Positions 1 to 11,626 of a DNA stretch of 64,000 bases are shown here, piece after piece (within the stretch, counting starts at the first letter, position 1; the number at the start of each line of letters is the position of its first letter). The DNA comes from Rhabditoides inermis (Eukaryota; Nematoda; Chromadorea; Rhabditida; Rhabditidae), in assembly GCA_963966185.1 (NCBI GenBank), contig CAWZYM010000402.1, forward strand, positions 1,342,001 to 1,406,000, written 5' to 3'. A model generated the notes under the pieces. That model saw nothing but the letters and a program-made list of their open reading frames with translations. It had not been told where the DNA came from and did not search any database. A program made the translations under genes and the position numbers.

Positions 1-202
1 CACAATCACCCACCCCGGCGGGGGACCATCCGAAACATGACGATCTTGCTGGTCCCCGCACAGAATCAGTGGGCAACATGTTTTGTGAGAGGGATGGGAG
101 CGGTTTACTGCAGTGTAAGTCAGAGTGGCAGCTGTTTTGAGTTGTGTGTGAGCGGTGGCATGGATTCGCCTCCTGCTCTCGCTTTCCCCGCCAACCCTCC
201 GG

Positions 203-209
203 TATATAA
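203..209 (+). promoter_or_regulatory. TATA box upstream of troponin T
   Basis: A TATATAA element stands alone in a non-coding stretch about 240 bases upstream of the troponin T start codon. A transcript starting about 30 bases downstream would have a 5' leader with an acceptor-like TTTCAG at 431-436, just before the ATG at 448. That acceptor could serve cis-splicing of a leader intron or trans-splicing. The placement is inferred; no initiator motif was identified. Confidence 0.5.
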
Positions 210-447
210 CTCGAGTAGCGAGACGCGCCCGCTCACTCCACATAGCTATCACCCGCATATCACTTATCGCCTCTACTTTCATCCAGACCCTACTTAGCCA
301 GGCGTCATTTTATTATCACATGATCACTGATCACCGACGGTTATCTCTGTGCTGTGTGCATCTGTGATCTTTGTATGCCGCATTGTACTGTACTATCACA
401 TCACTACCATGAACACCTCATAATTATGTGTTTCAGAACCTACCACC

Positions 448-2177
448 ATGTCCGACGAGGAGGAGCAGTAGTGAGTTTGCATATGTGTTACCCATTACTG
501 CATAGTCATGCGGTTTACACTACAGTCGACAGCAGTCGGCAGCAGTTTTTTGATAACATACCACCCTTACGTTATCTAACACACTACGCACACCGAGCGA
601 CAGTTTGTTGACGCCCGAGCAGGCTATAGACGGCTGTGTTCTCGCGTATCATGTACTCTGTGGTCAGAAGTCATACTTCTATGTGTGTGTGAGAGATAAA
701 GCGTCTCTAGCTTGAACCACTTTCCACAACACTCTTTTTGGCGCGGGCTGTATCAGCGCACGCGTGGGTGCCGATAGCACAGAGAGAGGGAGAGCATAGG
801 GAGAGAGAGAGAGAGAGAGAGTATAGGGAGAGAGGGAGGGATCGCACATGTGTTGCCGCAGGGCACAACATATCCCCGCAGTCTCTCTGGATTATTCGAT
901 GTAATAGTGTAAAGCGAGAGGATGAAGGAGTGAGATGTTGGGTGGGGGAAAGGCAAAGTGAGCGGGGACTAAGACTGACTAATGGAACCTTTTGAAAAGT
1001 AAATACAGTTACAAAATTACCGCACCCACTTGCAGCTCTGAGGAGGAGGTCGTCGAGGAGGAGGAGGTCGAGGAGGAGGGGTGCGTGCATTTCACTCTCT
1101 CTCTCTCTCTCCCCCCCTCTCCATCTCTCTCTCTCCCTCTAACCCCCTTTCCTTGTAGAGCCGAGGAAGCTTCTGAGGCCGCTGACGAGCCGTCCGAGGC
1201 TGCCGAGGCTGACGCGCCCGAGCCGGAGCCGGAGGTAGAGGAGAAGAAGGAGCGCCCCGCTCCCCCTCCCCAGAAGGAACCCGAGCCGACCGAGATGACC
1301 GAGGCCGAGGCGGCCATGATGGTGAGTGGGGAGAACAGGGAAAAGCAAGGAGAGGGGAAGGAGGAGAAGGGAGAAGCAATAGGAACCCTGTCTGTTCGCA
1401 GGCCGCCAAGAAGCGCCACGAGGAGGAGGAGGCTGCCAAGCTGCTCGACTACGAGCAGCGTCGCGCGCTCGAGAAGGAGCGCGAGGAGGAGGAGCTCCGC
1501 GTGCTCAAGGAGCGCCAGCAGAAGCGCCGCGAGGAGCGCGCCGCCGAGGAGGCCGAGTTCAACGAGCGCCGCCGCCAGGACGAGGAGCGCCGCCGTCAGG
1601 AAGAGGTGTGTGTGTTTGTGTGTGTATGTGTGTTTCCATGAATGCTATTTGGTGAGCATGGTTGTGTACGGTTTTGATGTGTATGGTTGCAGGAGGAGCG
1701 CAAGCAAAAGCAGGAGGCGGAGAAGGCCAAGAAGAACGAGGAGAAGATGCGCCGCCAGCAGATGATGGCCGGCTCGTTCAACGCCGGAGCCGCCGGAGCC
1801 GCCGGACGCAACTTCACCGTGAGCAGGTCGGAGAAGGGCCCCGCCAACCTGGCCGCCGGACCCAAGGAGGCCGGTCTCTCGGTCGAGCAGCAGGCCGAGG
1901 CCAAGAAGGCCTTCCTCGCCGCCGTCTGCAAGGCACAGGACGTCTCCGGACTCCTGCCCAACGACCTCAAGGAGCGCATCAAGGCCCTTCACGCTCGCAT
2001 CTGCAAGCTCGAGTCGGAGAAGTACGACCTGGAGAAGCGCCACGAGCGTCAGGAGTACGACCTGAAGGAGCTGGCGGAGCGTCAGCGCCAGGCCGCCCGT
2101 CAGAAGGCCCTCAAGATGGGTCTGGACCCCGAAGAGGCCGCCTCTTCCGTCCACCCGCCCAAGGTGAGTGAGAGAGG

Positions 2178-2229
<52 letters not shown>

Positions 2230-2686
2230 AGGGGAGAGAGAGACTGACGAGGACAATTGCAGATCACCACCGCCTCCAAGTTCGATCGTCAGACCGACCG
2301 TCGCGGCTACGGAGACCGTCGTGACCTCTTCGAGAAGCCCGTCGTCAAGCCGGCTCCTTCCATCGCCCGCGGAACCGCCCGCCCGCCTGCGGACTGGGGA
2401 CGCAAGGAGAACGAGGAGCTGGAGCTGCTGCGCAAGGTGAGAACTGCTCCTGATCCTCCTTCTTATCCGGCTTCTGTACACCCATGTGCTTTATCTATAC
2501 ATCTTCTTTCAGAACCTCGAGCCGCCCCGCTACGTGGAGCAGGTGAAGGCTGAGGGAGATGCTGCCCGTCCCCCGATGGCCGCCATTCCCCTGGTCCTGC
2601 CCGAGAAGGACTTCGAGGACGCGCCGGCCCCCGCCGAGGCTGCGCCCGAGCCCGAGGCCGCCCCCGCTGAGGAGGTCGCCGCCTAA
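448..2686 (+). CDS. Troponin T (nematode type), muscle thin-filament protein
   Basis: Troponin T anchors the troponin complex to tropomyosin and gives Ca2+ control of striated (body-wall) muscle. Seven exons: 448-470, 1036-1080, 1159-1321, 1402-1605, 1693-2163, 2263-2436 and 2513-2686, giving 417 residues, close to the size of C. elegans MUP-2. The protein starts MSDEEEQY and has a long Glu-rich N-terminal arm with an Ala/Pro/Glu stretch. The central helix is rich in Lys, Arg and Glu ([19 protein letters not shown]). The conserved troponin-binding coiled coil follows, with [19 protein letters not shown] and then [20 protein letters not shown]. The tail is again acidic (Ala/Pro/Glu), as in nematode homologues. 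The start is chosen because ATG 448 follows an acceptor and opens with the family's acidic start. The fifth intron begins with a long GA tract. Family assignment is firm; which nematode paralogue (mup-2 or another tnt gene) is not settled. Confidence 0.95.
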
Positions 2687-3541
2687 GCAACCCTCTCTCT
2701 CTATCTAATAACTACTTTGTGATCTGCATACCCTGTATTGTATACCGCCCCACACACTGATGAGATAAAAGTGTCTTCGCTAATTGTTCGTTGCACAATT
2801 TGCAATTAGGTGGAAATGTCTCTACTGGCTACATAGAGATTACAAATGCGTTTGTAATCTCTACTCTATGCATGATGTTTGAGATCAAATTGTTTTATCA
2901 AAACTGCTATACTCAAAACTAGCGTTCTGAATATACACTAGGCGTCATTACCTCTTTCCATTAAAAATTACACTACGGTAGGAAAACTTTGCAACACATG
3001 CAAAAAGTGTTTCGCTGAAAACTTCTGCGACACGTCATGACACGTATTTATCTCTCGATACACCAAATTGCAGATAATACAGTGGTAAAGTGTATGTGGT
3101 AAAGGAATAAAGCCATCACGAAATGCACGTGGATTCAAATAACAACAACAACACCTTCCTGCAAACATTCAAGTAGCGGTCAGTCTTTTCAAACTACTGC
3201 CCAAATGCCTTCCAACTACCTCCGAAATGCCTCCAACCACTTCAAACTACTTGAGAATGTCCTCCAACTACTTCGAACTACTTCGAAAAGGGTTTGCGAA
3301 GAGACTGACCGCGCCTCCAACAACTTCTCGGGTTCTCGTGCAATCAAAAAAAAAGTCTTCTGCCACTCACGCTACGCATTGAATGAGGAGAGGTCGGCTG
3401 CGATGAGAACGACGAGTTGCGCCTTGTCTCGAGAGACGGAGAGGTGGGGAGAGTTGATGGACAAACACGCCAGCGACGACGACACGCAAGAGGAGAGCGC
3501 GCACCGGAAAACATCCAAAGTGAGCATGATTATGGGAGTTA
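2687..3541. other. Convergent intergenic region between troponin T and the C2CD5-like gene
   Basis: This stretch holds the troponin T 3' untranslated region (a GATAAA-like signal near 2765) and the 3' side of the minus-strand gene, whose stop is at 3542. One family A inverted-repeat element lies at 3178-3310. I see no further gene. Confidence 0.6.
3178..3310. repeat. Family A inverted-repeat element, copy 1
   Basis: It starts with GGTCAGTCTTTTC and ends with the inverse, GAAGAGACTGACC. The interior is made of degenerate ~10-bp steps around CTTCGAACTAC. Ten related stretches occur in this window, nearly all in introns. Shape and size suggest a non-autonomous MITE-like element. Confidence 0.75.
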
Positions 3542-5074
3542 CTATCTATAATTACTATGCATAATTACTATCAAAATGACCACCCACTTTGCGACTCCGA
3601 GGCAGTCCTCAAGTGCTAGCGTGAGAAACGTGTCCACCGACGACGAGTCCTTCATCGTCGACGACACGTCTTCCCTGGAGAGAGGAGAGGGTGTGGAGGA
3701 GGAGGAGGAGGAGAGAGAGAGGGGGGAGGGAGAGAGGGAGGGAGGGAGAGAGGAGAGAGGAGAGAGGAGAGAGGAGAGAGGAGAGAGGAGAGAGGAGGGA
3801 GAGGGAGAGAGAGATCTCACCGGATCAGCACCTCCCTCCATCGCGCGTGGAACGCGGCGAACGGCAGCTGCTCCCTGCTCAGCACCAGGCTGGAAGACGC
3901 GGACGTCATGTGAATGCCGGCCTCCTGGAAGCATTCTACACGATCTCCTACTTCAGAATCATCTCTTACGTCATAATCAACTCTTACGTCGACACTATTC
4001 CTAGTGTATGGGGGCACGCACCGAGTGGCTGTTAGCGTAGCCGGCGGCGGTCTCGCAGACTCCCATCCGCACGCACAGCTCCCTCTCAAACACCACGTGC
4101 GACAGGTACTCCTTCTCGTGGTTGCGGCGCCTGCAAGCAATAATAAATTATACGGTTGATTAGAGAGAGAGGGAGGGAGGGAGAGAGAGAGAGGGAGACA
4201 CGTGATAAAAAAACAATAATGAACAGACAAGAACCAATACAATCTAAGCGAGAAGAAAAAAACGGATTACAAGTGCCATCGATTGACTCAGAATCATCAT
4301 TCTCGCCCCTATGGGAACGTACTGCTCAGATACAACGAAACGAATCAATAGAATGCTGTCGATTGATTTGTTTCGTTCCACGCGTTCTTGAAAACGATAT
4401 AAATTACTGATATGGTTCACGAAATCATATCAGTAATTTATGTGTGTGTGAATGGAATGCATTAGCGGGCTGTCGAAAAGTGAACACCTGGCCCTGGCCC
4501 TTCCCTCTTCCCTCCCTCTTATTGAGTGAGTCGTTAGTGTGAAGTTGTGTATTTTCGCCAAACTGTATTTCGTTTCTATATTCTCACTATTACGGTAGAA
4601 GAATCATGTGACCTGCTTCAAAAACAGCCAAATTGCAAAAGTAGTGAATAAAGTAAGAGAATTCACCTTATATCTGATCTTGAAAACATAAAGAAATATA
4701 TTAGAACTCATATTCGCCAAGATTTTCGTGTGCGCCCGCGACTCATCGGGACTTGCGCATTGTTCAATCGACATGGGATTGACAAATGCGACAGATGCCC
4801 GGAGAGGCGCGGGTGCCGCTCCAATCATACTTCTTCCCATCGCCCTAGTGTCACTCTGTCCCCTCACCATGATAGTAGGAAGTGCTCATGGTAGGAACTG
4901 CGAGAAGCACTCTGTTTGATGTAGCTGCAGTGTGAGTAGCCTACCATGTGCACTTCCTTCCTACTCTCCCCCACGTACCGTAGTCTGTCGACCAGTGTGC
5001 TCATCTTGCTGCGCTGCTTGTGCCCGTTCTCGTCCAAAGACTCCATCTTCGGCTGTCTGAACGGAGAGAGGTAG

Positions 5075-5127
<53 letters not shown>

Positions 5128-5266
5128 GGAGAGAGAGAGCGGGAGAGAGAGAGAGCGGGAGAGAGAGACCTGAGGTGGAGGATCTTCATCGCTATTGAAG
5201 GTGTTGTCGCTGGCTTGAGACGGATCGCTTCACGCACCTAGAATATGAGACGGGTAAATGAAGAGG

Positions 5267-5312
<46 letters not shown>

Positions 5313-7981
5313 CTCACCGATCCCCACGAAAACCTGCGGGCGTCGTTGTTCCGCTGTAAGTTGGAGAACGACAGTACCGAGCTGATCACCGGCGTTGTCA
5401 GCTCCTCTCTCTCAAATGGACCCCTTGTAAGCAGCTAGCGACTTGTACTCGAGAGCCTTAGATCAGTCCCCTTATTGGCTAGGTCGACGGTTGCATAACT
5501 TGAACCTGCTGATACAAACAGTTCGAATTCAGTTTTTTTATGAAAAGTTGTTGTATTTTCATATATTTTTCATGTAGCAGTCGTTTATGTGCGAAATTTC
5601 AGGTGGTAGATTCCTGAAACAAAGATTTAAAATAAAATCTTACCGTGATGGCTGATAGTCGCACGACGATCGCCGTCGCCACCGACACGAACAGGTCGTC
5701 CGAGAACGAGGTGCTGATGCGCAGGTTGAACAGCGCGTTGCCCTCAAGTAGCCGGTCAGTCTCTTCAAACTACTGCCTTCCAACTCACCTTCCAAGCTTC
5801 CAACTACTAACTATATCCACCTACCTCCGCCCCAAACCACTTCAAAATACTTGCGAATGCACTCCAACTACACCGAATCACTTCGGAAGCGGTTTCGAAA
5901 GAGACTGATCACACCTCAATCAATCAATAGTCAATCAATAAATCGATAACAGCCACCTGCGGGTTGATCGTCTTGCCCTCCTGCAGCAGGTTGTTGTAGA
6001 GCTCGTGGTCAATGTAGGGCAGTAGCTGAAAGCGTGAGTTTTTTTCTGTCTAAAGAGTTGTTTTACACTCTTTTTTACACAATCGTAGTATCACTCATTT
6101 CGCCAATGTCTATCCGCAATTTTGCATATTCTATTGAATCTCATTCTTCTTCTTTTCCCCGCGGCGTGCGGTCGGGTCCTCATTTTGCCCCACAGCCACC
6201 GAATGTTCGGTCATCGACAAGAATTCTTCCCGAGTAACCAGTGAGGCGGCGGGAAGTACCCTCATGTGGAAGCAGCTATGGCGCGAGGAGATACTGATTG
6301 GCATGGAAGCAAAGGAAAACCCGGAGCTCTATACGTCAAGAATGGTACTCTAATGGTCCAGGAATGATTATCTATCAAGTGTTGTTTAATGTTTAAAGTA
6401 CGTGTAAACAGAGATTTTCTATGATCAAAAATCATAGTTTATCCTAATAGATAGATAAATTCACGATAAGTTTAACGGTACACAAATTTTACTTTGAAAA
6501 AAATTCACTCAAACGCCCTCAGGGCTTCAAAGTCGCTTGGCACAGGTCCAGGAGACTATGGCACAGTGCCAGGAGACTATACTCTGACAGTCTGACCTCA
6601 CGCTGCGTATCGCTATCAGCTGTTCCGCTGTCAAACCGCTGTCAAAGTTCGTTCGTTTTCCCTTATTTTGTTGTATTTTGTTGTGTTTATTTATGATGTA
6701 TAATATTGTGTGTTGTTTGTCATGATCATGCTATCGAATAAACGTCGTTTTGCCCTAAGTTCATCGGTGCGCAACGATGAAGCCGCGACGAAATTGTGTT
6801 TTTTTTTCTTGTTTATTACGCTATCGTTCTTTTTGAATACATTATTTGTTTTGATGTGTTTTTTCCAGGAGCTTCACATGGACAAACTTTACCTATTCGT
6901 CATCAAGAATCATTGTCACATTGTGAACAGGTTCGTAAGCGTTGAATTATCTTCTATGAGCTGATGTTGTTGAAACACCAGCGTTGTTGTATTTTGACAA
7001 TGTGCTTTATTTATGATGTACTGCATATTTACTGGTATATGTAATCAAAATGAATTGCAGTTGTGACTCGCCGGCGTCAATGAAGCACACGGAAGGTGCG
7101 CGGGGCTGCGTCGGCCGACAGACCGAGCCGAGCGGTTCGGCCAACTCGTCCTCCGCATGAAGAGCAACGTGAGTTTTGTTTTTAACATGATATACTTTGT
7201 TTTTTATGTTTTTGTATGGCTGGATACATGTTGTTATTGCACAACCTCCGTTTTGTGATTTAGATAAGCGCCGTGCCTGGTGCAGGGCATCGACTGCGAG
7301 TTCGTCCTCGTCGCGCCCCAGGAGCAGCGTCAAGCGTGAGAAGGTATGATACTGATGTTCTGTTGTCGTAGTTGCCGCTTGCCCAGGTATGATAGCTTGT
7401 TTCCTAACTGCTCTTTTTATGCAGTACATACGTTTTCAGCTTCTCGGAGCTGCTCCCGGAGTGGCAGCTGTGCCACGCCTGAGGCTGGAAGTGCCCGTAC
7501 CTGTTCCCGATCCACCCAGAAAGCTTCGCCAACACAAAAAAAACTCCCCGTAATATTGTTCTGATGAAACATTTAATTACATGATGTGTCATTCTTCTTA
7601 CGATAAACATTTCAATTGTCATGTTTGTGTTGAATTGTTTTGTTTTTGTTGGTTTCGTTCTTTGAGTTAAAAAGACTCGCTCGACAAACGCAATATCGAT
7701 CGTTTGGTATGGGTCAGAGTGTAGACAGCGAGAGTGAATGCAAGATCGGTTCGCAATAGAGCTCATGAATCTGTGTTTAGTCGGACTTTAATGTTTATCT
7801 GCCGTGACATAACATACACGAATATGTGAATATAGCGAACAGTATCGTCTTTCCACCACTAACCTTGTCATTTTATGTATCTAGCATCTTAGGCACTACT
7901 GTATACTTCATATCATTATGATTTTGTTGTCATATTCAGATATAACGATTGATTGATTTATTATACATACATGCAATAAAC

Positions 7982-8031
<50 letters not shown>

Positions 8032-11000
8032 GTTGGCCTACGTTGCTGATCTCGTCCGCGTACTCCTCGAGATCGTCCGGATCGGCGGCGATCTTCTTCG
8101 TCACAGACACCTGAATCGGTTTCATACGGATTAGATCACATACGAAATCACTCTATATTCAACTTGGTTGTCACTACAATGCGGTCATTCTCGCAACAAT
8201 GCGGCTCTTTCATGCTTTTTAATCAACGATGTTTGTTTTTTAATGTACGACGCAGTATGTCTGCAATAAGTTATTATTATTATCGCTATGGCAGCCACAG
8301 CAGTTGCGCTAACCCACACCAACCTGCACAATGTTCCTCGGTCCGATAAGGTACTCCGTCGAGGGACAGACGGCCGTCGATATCAGCATGTCGCCGATCT
8401 CCTCGCTCCTGTTAGGGGCACTTTTCAAATCTGTTCAATACGCATATCGGCGTGGTCCCTATTTCTTTCAATCGCCGGGGACAAAATACTTATCCACAAA
8501 TAGGAAAGCGAGTTATAGGCCATGCAGATGGATTGAGTAAGACTGAACTTTCACGAAACAATTCGGGATACTCACTTGCAAACGCCGCAGGTGGACAGGT
8601 GCACGGGGAAGGGCGGTTTGTCGGATGCAAAAGACGCGTGGAACTGCGCGCACTCAAGTGGACCCGCCGACAAGGGCACTGACTGAAGTTGCGGTCAGTC
8701 TCTTCGAAACACTTCGGAATTGCCGTGCGACCCCTTCGAAAACTACTCTACTTTCTGTCTCTACATTGTATTCTTCCTACTCTACATTGTGCTCTTCCTC
8801 ATACCTTTCCATTGGCATTGTCCCTATTGACGGGTGGAATGATGGAATCTTCCGAGCCGAGCACCACTGCCGTTCCCGTAACGCCAAGAATCGCCACGCC
8901 TGCAATGTGTGAGAGAGATAAGACCAGTGCAAACAGACTCGAGAGAAGGCTATGCGCGCAGTAATCGGGCAGCGGGCTGGTCTTTCGCGGCGCGATGCAG
9001 AGAGACATGCTTCCGTAGCGCAGTAGGCAGCGCGTCAGTCTCATAATCTGAAGGTCGTGAGTTCGATCCTCACCGGGAGCAATTGTTTTGCCAAGTTTCC
9101 CATAGCCTTGTGAGCTTGTCTACACATACCAAACACGGCAGCACAGCGGCCGGATGGTCTAGGGGTATGATTCTCGCTTCGGGTGCGAGAGGTCCCGGGT
9201 TCGAATCCCGGTTCGGCCCAAAGTTTTGCTGGGTTTCAAATGACATTGCATGTTTTAAAGATGCTCATTACACGTAATACTATCATTACATAACTAACAA
9301 ACACATTCATCTAAATAGTTCGCTGTACACATACCATCATTAATGGCGCACTGCTCCGAGTAGGCAATGACGGTATTGCAGGAGAGAAACATGGCCTGCT
9401 GGAAGATCTCGCTGCGCAACTCGGCCCACCATCTGAACAACAATCATATCAATCAATCAATCAATCAAATCAATCGATATGGATCGATACTGACCGCTTG
9501 CGACTCTGCTCCGCGTCCTCTCCGTCGTCGAGTGAATGCACGGCGCGCGCCGCCACCATGGCTCCTGGAAAGTTTCGGTCCTCAAAACACTCCCGACATT
9601 AGGAAAATCGCATCCAGAACACTTCTAAATAGTGTCGGCATACTCCAGAGCACTTCGCAATGCCCAGCTATCCTTTGAAACACTTTTGAATCGCGCTCGA
9701 AGAGATTGACCAGGACCACACAAGGGAATGATAGACAAATAAAAGCTATGCAGACGCAGAAGGATATACCAATTACCAAGACATGAGGCACTCACCTATC
9801 CCCACCTGCCGACCGGGCGGCAAAGACGTGATAGACAACACTGGGAGAGCGATCCGCGAGGTGTGTAGGAGGGTGCACTCACTGAAAACAACAATAAAAA
9901 TAGACGATAGGAACACTAAACCAAAATAACTCTCATAAACCATCAGAAAGATGCAATACACAGTTGGCAAAACGTTATGCGTCTGGGGGGAATCGAACCC
10001 CCGTCGAATGCTTGGAAGGCATCCATGCTGACCATTACACCACAGACGCGGTGAGCGAGACTGGATCGGACTGAAGGGTGAATGCGATGCGGCGAAAAAC
10101 GGGCCATGCTAGACGCGCGCACATTTGAAGAGAATGACTTTGAAAGAAACATAGAAGAGAAAATAGACAGTAGAGCAACTAACCGACTCGCGTCCACCTT
10201 GACAGCTGTGCCGTAGACGCGGACGGCGAAGAGCCCCGACGAGCTGCCCTCGATATCGACAAACTCCTGGTAGCTGAACACGCAGTCGCACACCGATCAC
10301 GCTACACTCACGCCATGACGACGTTGGCGCCGATCTGGTGGGCGCGTTCGGCGATCGAGACGGCCGCCTCGCGCAGCAGCGCGCGCATATCCGCCTGCCG
10401 CGCCTCGTTCGTCACGCGAGGAGTGCGGATACTGAAACACGTTCAAATTCAAGCGTTTATCCGGAATCGTTATAGCTGGATATGACATCACAATCACAAT
10501 GGTAGGATAGGAAACATACAGTGGGCCAAGATCTTATGGGCCAACGCCGGGGAAAGACAGAGTTGGGCAGACGATGTTAGTGACGGAAGACGATTCTTGA
10601 TAGAAACATGCATGGAAAAGGTCTCCATCAACCACCCACCGGTCGAGCCACTCGTATTCGGGGTCCTTCTCCGTTTTCAGTTCGGTGACCAGCCCGCACA
10701 CCTCCGTCACGCGGTATTCGTCGGAAATGTGCGAGCCTGAAGCGGGTGTGTATTTCTTTCTCAATGAACTTCTCCCTCCCTCTCTCTCTCCTCTCTCTCT
10801 CTCGCTCTCTCTCTCTCTCTTTCTCTCTTTCTCTCTCTCTCACCACTGATGAACCGCACGTAGGGGTCGAGGCCGACGTTGGAGACGAGCAGCTGTACCA
10901 CCACGTTCACCGTCAACTCGCCGCGAATTCCTCAACATCGAACAATGAAAAGGAGTATAGGGAAACGCGCTAGGATGACTGCGTTCGTAATATGACTTGA

Positions 11001-11626
11001 TTCGAGAACACGGGCTCTGTCTACTAAGTTTTCGTTGACCGCGGTCACAAATATAGCAATCAATCCACTCACCGAGAAGCGTGTCGTAGATGGGCAGCTG
11101 GAGGGTCTGGTCGAAGTCGTCGCGGCCGCTGAACCGCATGTACTCGACGATCGCGTTGCAGTCCAGGTTGAACCTGTCGATTCAATATCTTATAGATAAA
11201 TACGCTCACCTCCCAATCGCGTCGTTAGCCGAGTAGGTGTCGTGGTCCATCACTCTGAAAAGCTATTGTAATAGATCAGACATGCAATACTCACCTGAAC
11301 TGTACCGGCTTCTCGCTCAGCGTCTTCTCGTCGGTGTCGAAGTGGAACTTCTCCGCGTCCCAGCTGAACACATTACAATATGGGAACACAATAGTCGTCG
11401 AAAAAAGTGACTCACCTCGGATTGAGGTCGGTGACGACGTCTGTCTTCTCCACCTCGTCGTCAAAGTGGATCTCCACAAAAGCGTCAGTCGAGTTGATCG
11501 ACTACAAGAAGAGGTGCAAGTTGAGGTAAGGGCACACACCTTATCCATGATGGGTAGTCCCTTGGCGTAGAGGATAGTGATGTCGAGCCGCACCGGCAGC
11601 CGGTCACAGCACACCGGAATCAACAT
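3542..11626 (-). CDS. C2CD5 (CDP138)-like C2-domain protein
   Basis: In mammals C2CD5 is a Ca2+-binding C2 protein linked to insulin-stimulated GLUT4 vesicle fusion. I resolve 24 exons in consistent phase, 711 residues in all. The first is 11540-11626 and starts MLIPVC. The N-terminal C2 domain (about residues 8-125) has LPIMDK, TDAFVEIHF, LNPRW and MDHDTYSANDAIGR. Family blocks follow in order: DPEYEWLDR; RTPRVTNEARQ; an alanine-rich helix ending IGANVV; LPVLSITSLPPG; WWAELRSEI with SCNTVIAYSEQ; a CxxC-type block PVHLSTCGVC; LLPYIDHELYNNLL; and GNALFNLRIS. This order matches human C2CD5 closely. The last five exons (5237 down to 3542) encode a Lys/Glu-rich tail that I do not recognise, ending in a hydrophobic stretch before the stop. 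It is shorter than the ~1000-residue human protein and lacks a clear copy of its C-terminal block. Two tRNAs on the other strand, one tRNA on the same strand, MITEs and a probable nested gene sit in its introns. Confidence 0.88.
5754..5910. repeat. Family A inverted-repeat element, copy 2
   Basis: Ends are GGTCAGTCTCTTC and GAAAGAGACTGATC. It lies in a C2CD5-like intron, only 11 bases from the acceptor of the exon at 5644-5742, so the element end forms the region just upstream of that 3' splice site. Confidence 0.75.
6106..7482 (+). CDS. Probable nested gene, unknown function, in a C2CD5-like intron
   Basis: The 2-kb intron of the minus-strand gene (6026-8041) holds + strand exons that join in frame. 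A coding block at 6196-6344 includes TLMWKQLWREEILIGMEAK and ends at a GT donor. Then come 6869-6930 (ELHMDKLYLFVIKN), a block ending at 7168 (RAERFGQLVLRMKSN), 7286-7335 (GIDCEFVLVAPQEQ) and 7425-7482 (VFSFSELLPEWQLCHA, then stop). Phases agree at each of these junctions, which is unlikely by chance. Two points are unresolved. The third block needs either an acceptor at a weak GGAAG near 7091-7095 or a 26-base intron. The first exon is unclear: ATG 6106 reads toward the first block but would need a 20-base intron at 6176-6195. I recognise no family. A pseudogene with small indels is the main alternative. Confidence 0.5.
7984..8031. repeat. (ATT)n microsatellite
   Basis: About 16 perfect TTA/ATT units lie in the C2CD5-like intron, immediately beside the exon at 8042-8110. 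On the sense strand the repeat begins about 10 bases after the splice donor. Confidence 0.9.
8693..8751. repeat. Family A element, copy 3 (partial)
   Basis: It starts GGTCAGTCTCTTCG and has the CTTCGAAAACTAC-type interior, but no matching right end. It begins 11 bases from the acceptor of the C2CD5-like exon 8576-8682. Confidence 0.55.
9009..9081 (+). tRNA. tRNA-Met (CAT), elongator type
   Basis: A 73-base cloverleaf. Acceptor GCTTCCG pairs with CGGGAGC (one G-T). The anticodon loop is CTCATAA with anticodon CAT, and the T loop is GTTCGATCC. The discriminator is A. There is no intron and no encoded CCA. The first acceptor pair is G-C rather than the A-T typical of eukaryotic initiator tRNA, so it is called elongator. 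It lies in a C2CD5-like intron on the opposite strand. Confidence 0.93.
9148..9219 (+). tRNA. tRNA-Pro (CGG)
   Basis: A 72-base cloverleaf. GGCCGGA pairs with TTCGGCC. The D arm reads TGGTCTAGGGGTATGA, the anticodon loop is TTCGGGT (CGG), and the T arm is CCGGGTTCGAATCCCGG. It follows the tRNA-Met by 66 bases in the same intron and the same orientation. Confidence 0.94.
9577..9712. repeat. Family A inverted-repeat element, copy 4 (diverged)
   Basis: It opens GGTCCTCAAAACAC and closes GAAGAGATTGACC, with the same ~10-bp interior steps (AACACTTC and similar). The left end is more degraded than in other copies. Confidence 0.55.
9978..10049 (-). tRNA. tRNA-Gly (TCC)
   Basis: On the minus strand a 72-base cloverleaf. 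GCGTCTG pairs with CAGACGC. The D arm is TGGTGTAATGGTCAGCA, the anticodon loop is CTTCCAA (TCC), and the T arm is GGGGGTTCGATTCCCCC. It lies in a C2CD5-like intron on the same strand as the host gene. Confidence 0.94.

Noticed and set aside
5084..5168. Coding Arg/Glu or Ser/Leu repeat proteins from GA/CT tracts
   Set aside because: These frames arise from simple repeats lying between recognised exons and are bounded by splice sites.
7050..7170. Nuclear-receptor ligand-binding remnant (RAERFGQLVLR looked similar)
   Set aside because: The match is a short helix only, and the adjoining exons show no other receptor features. It is treated as part of an unknown nested gene.
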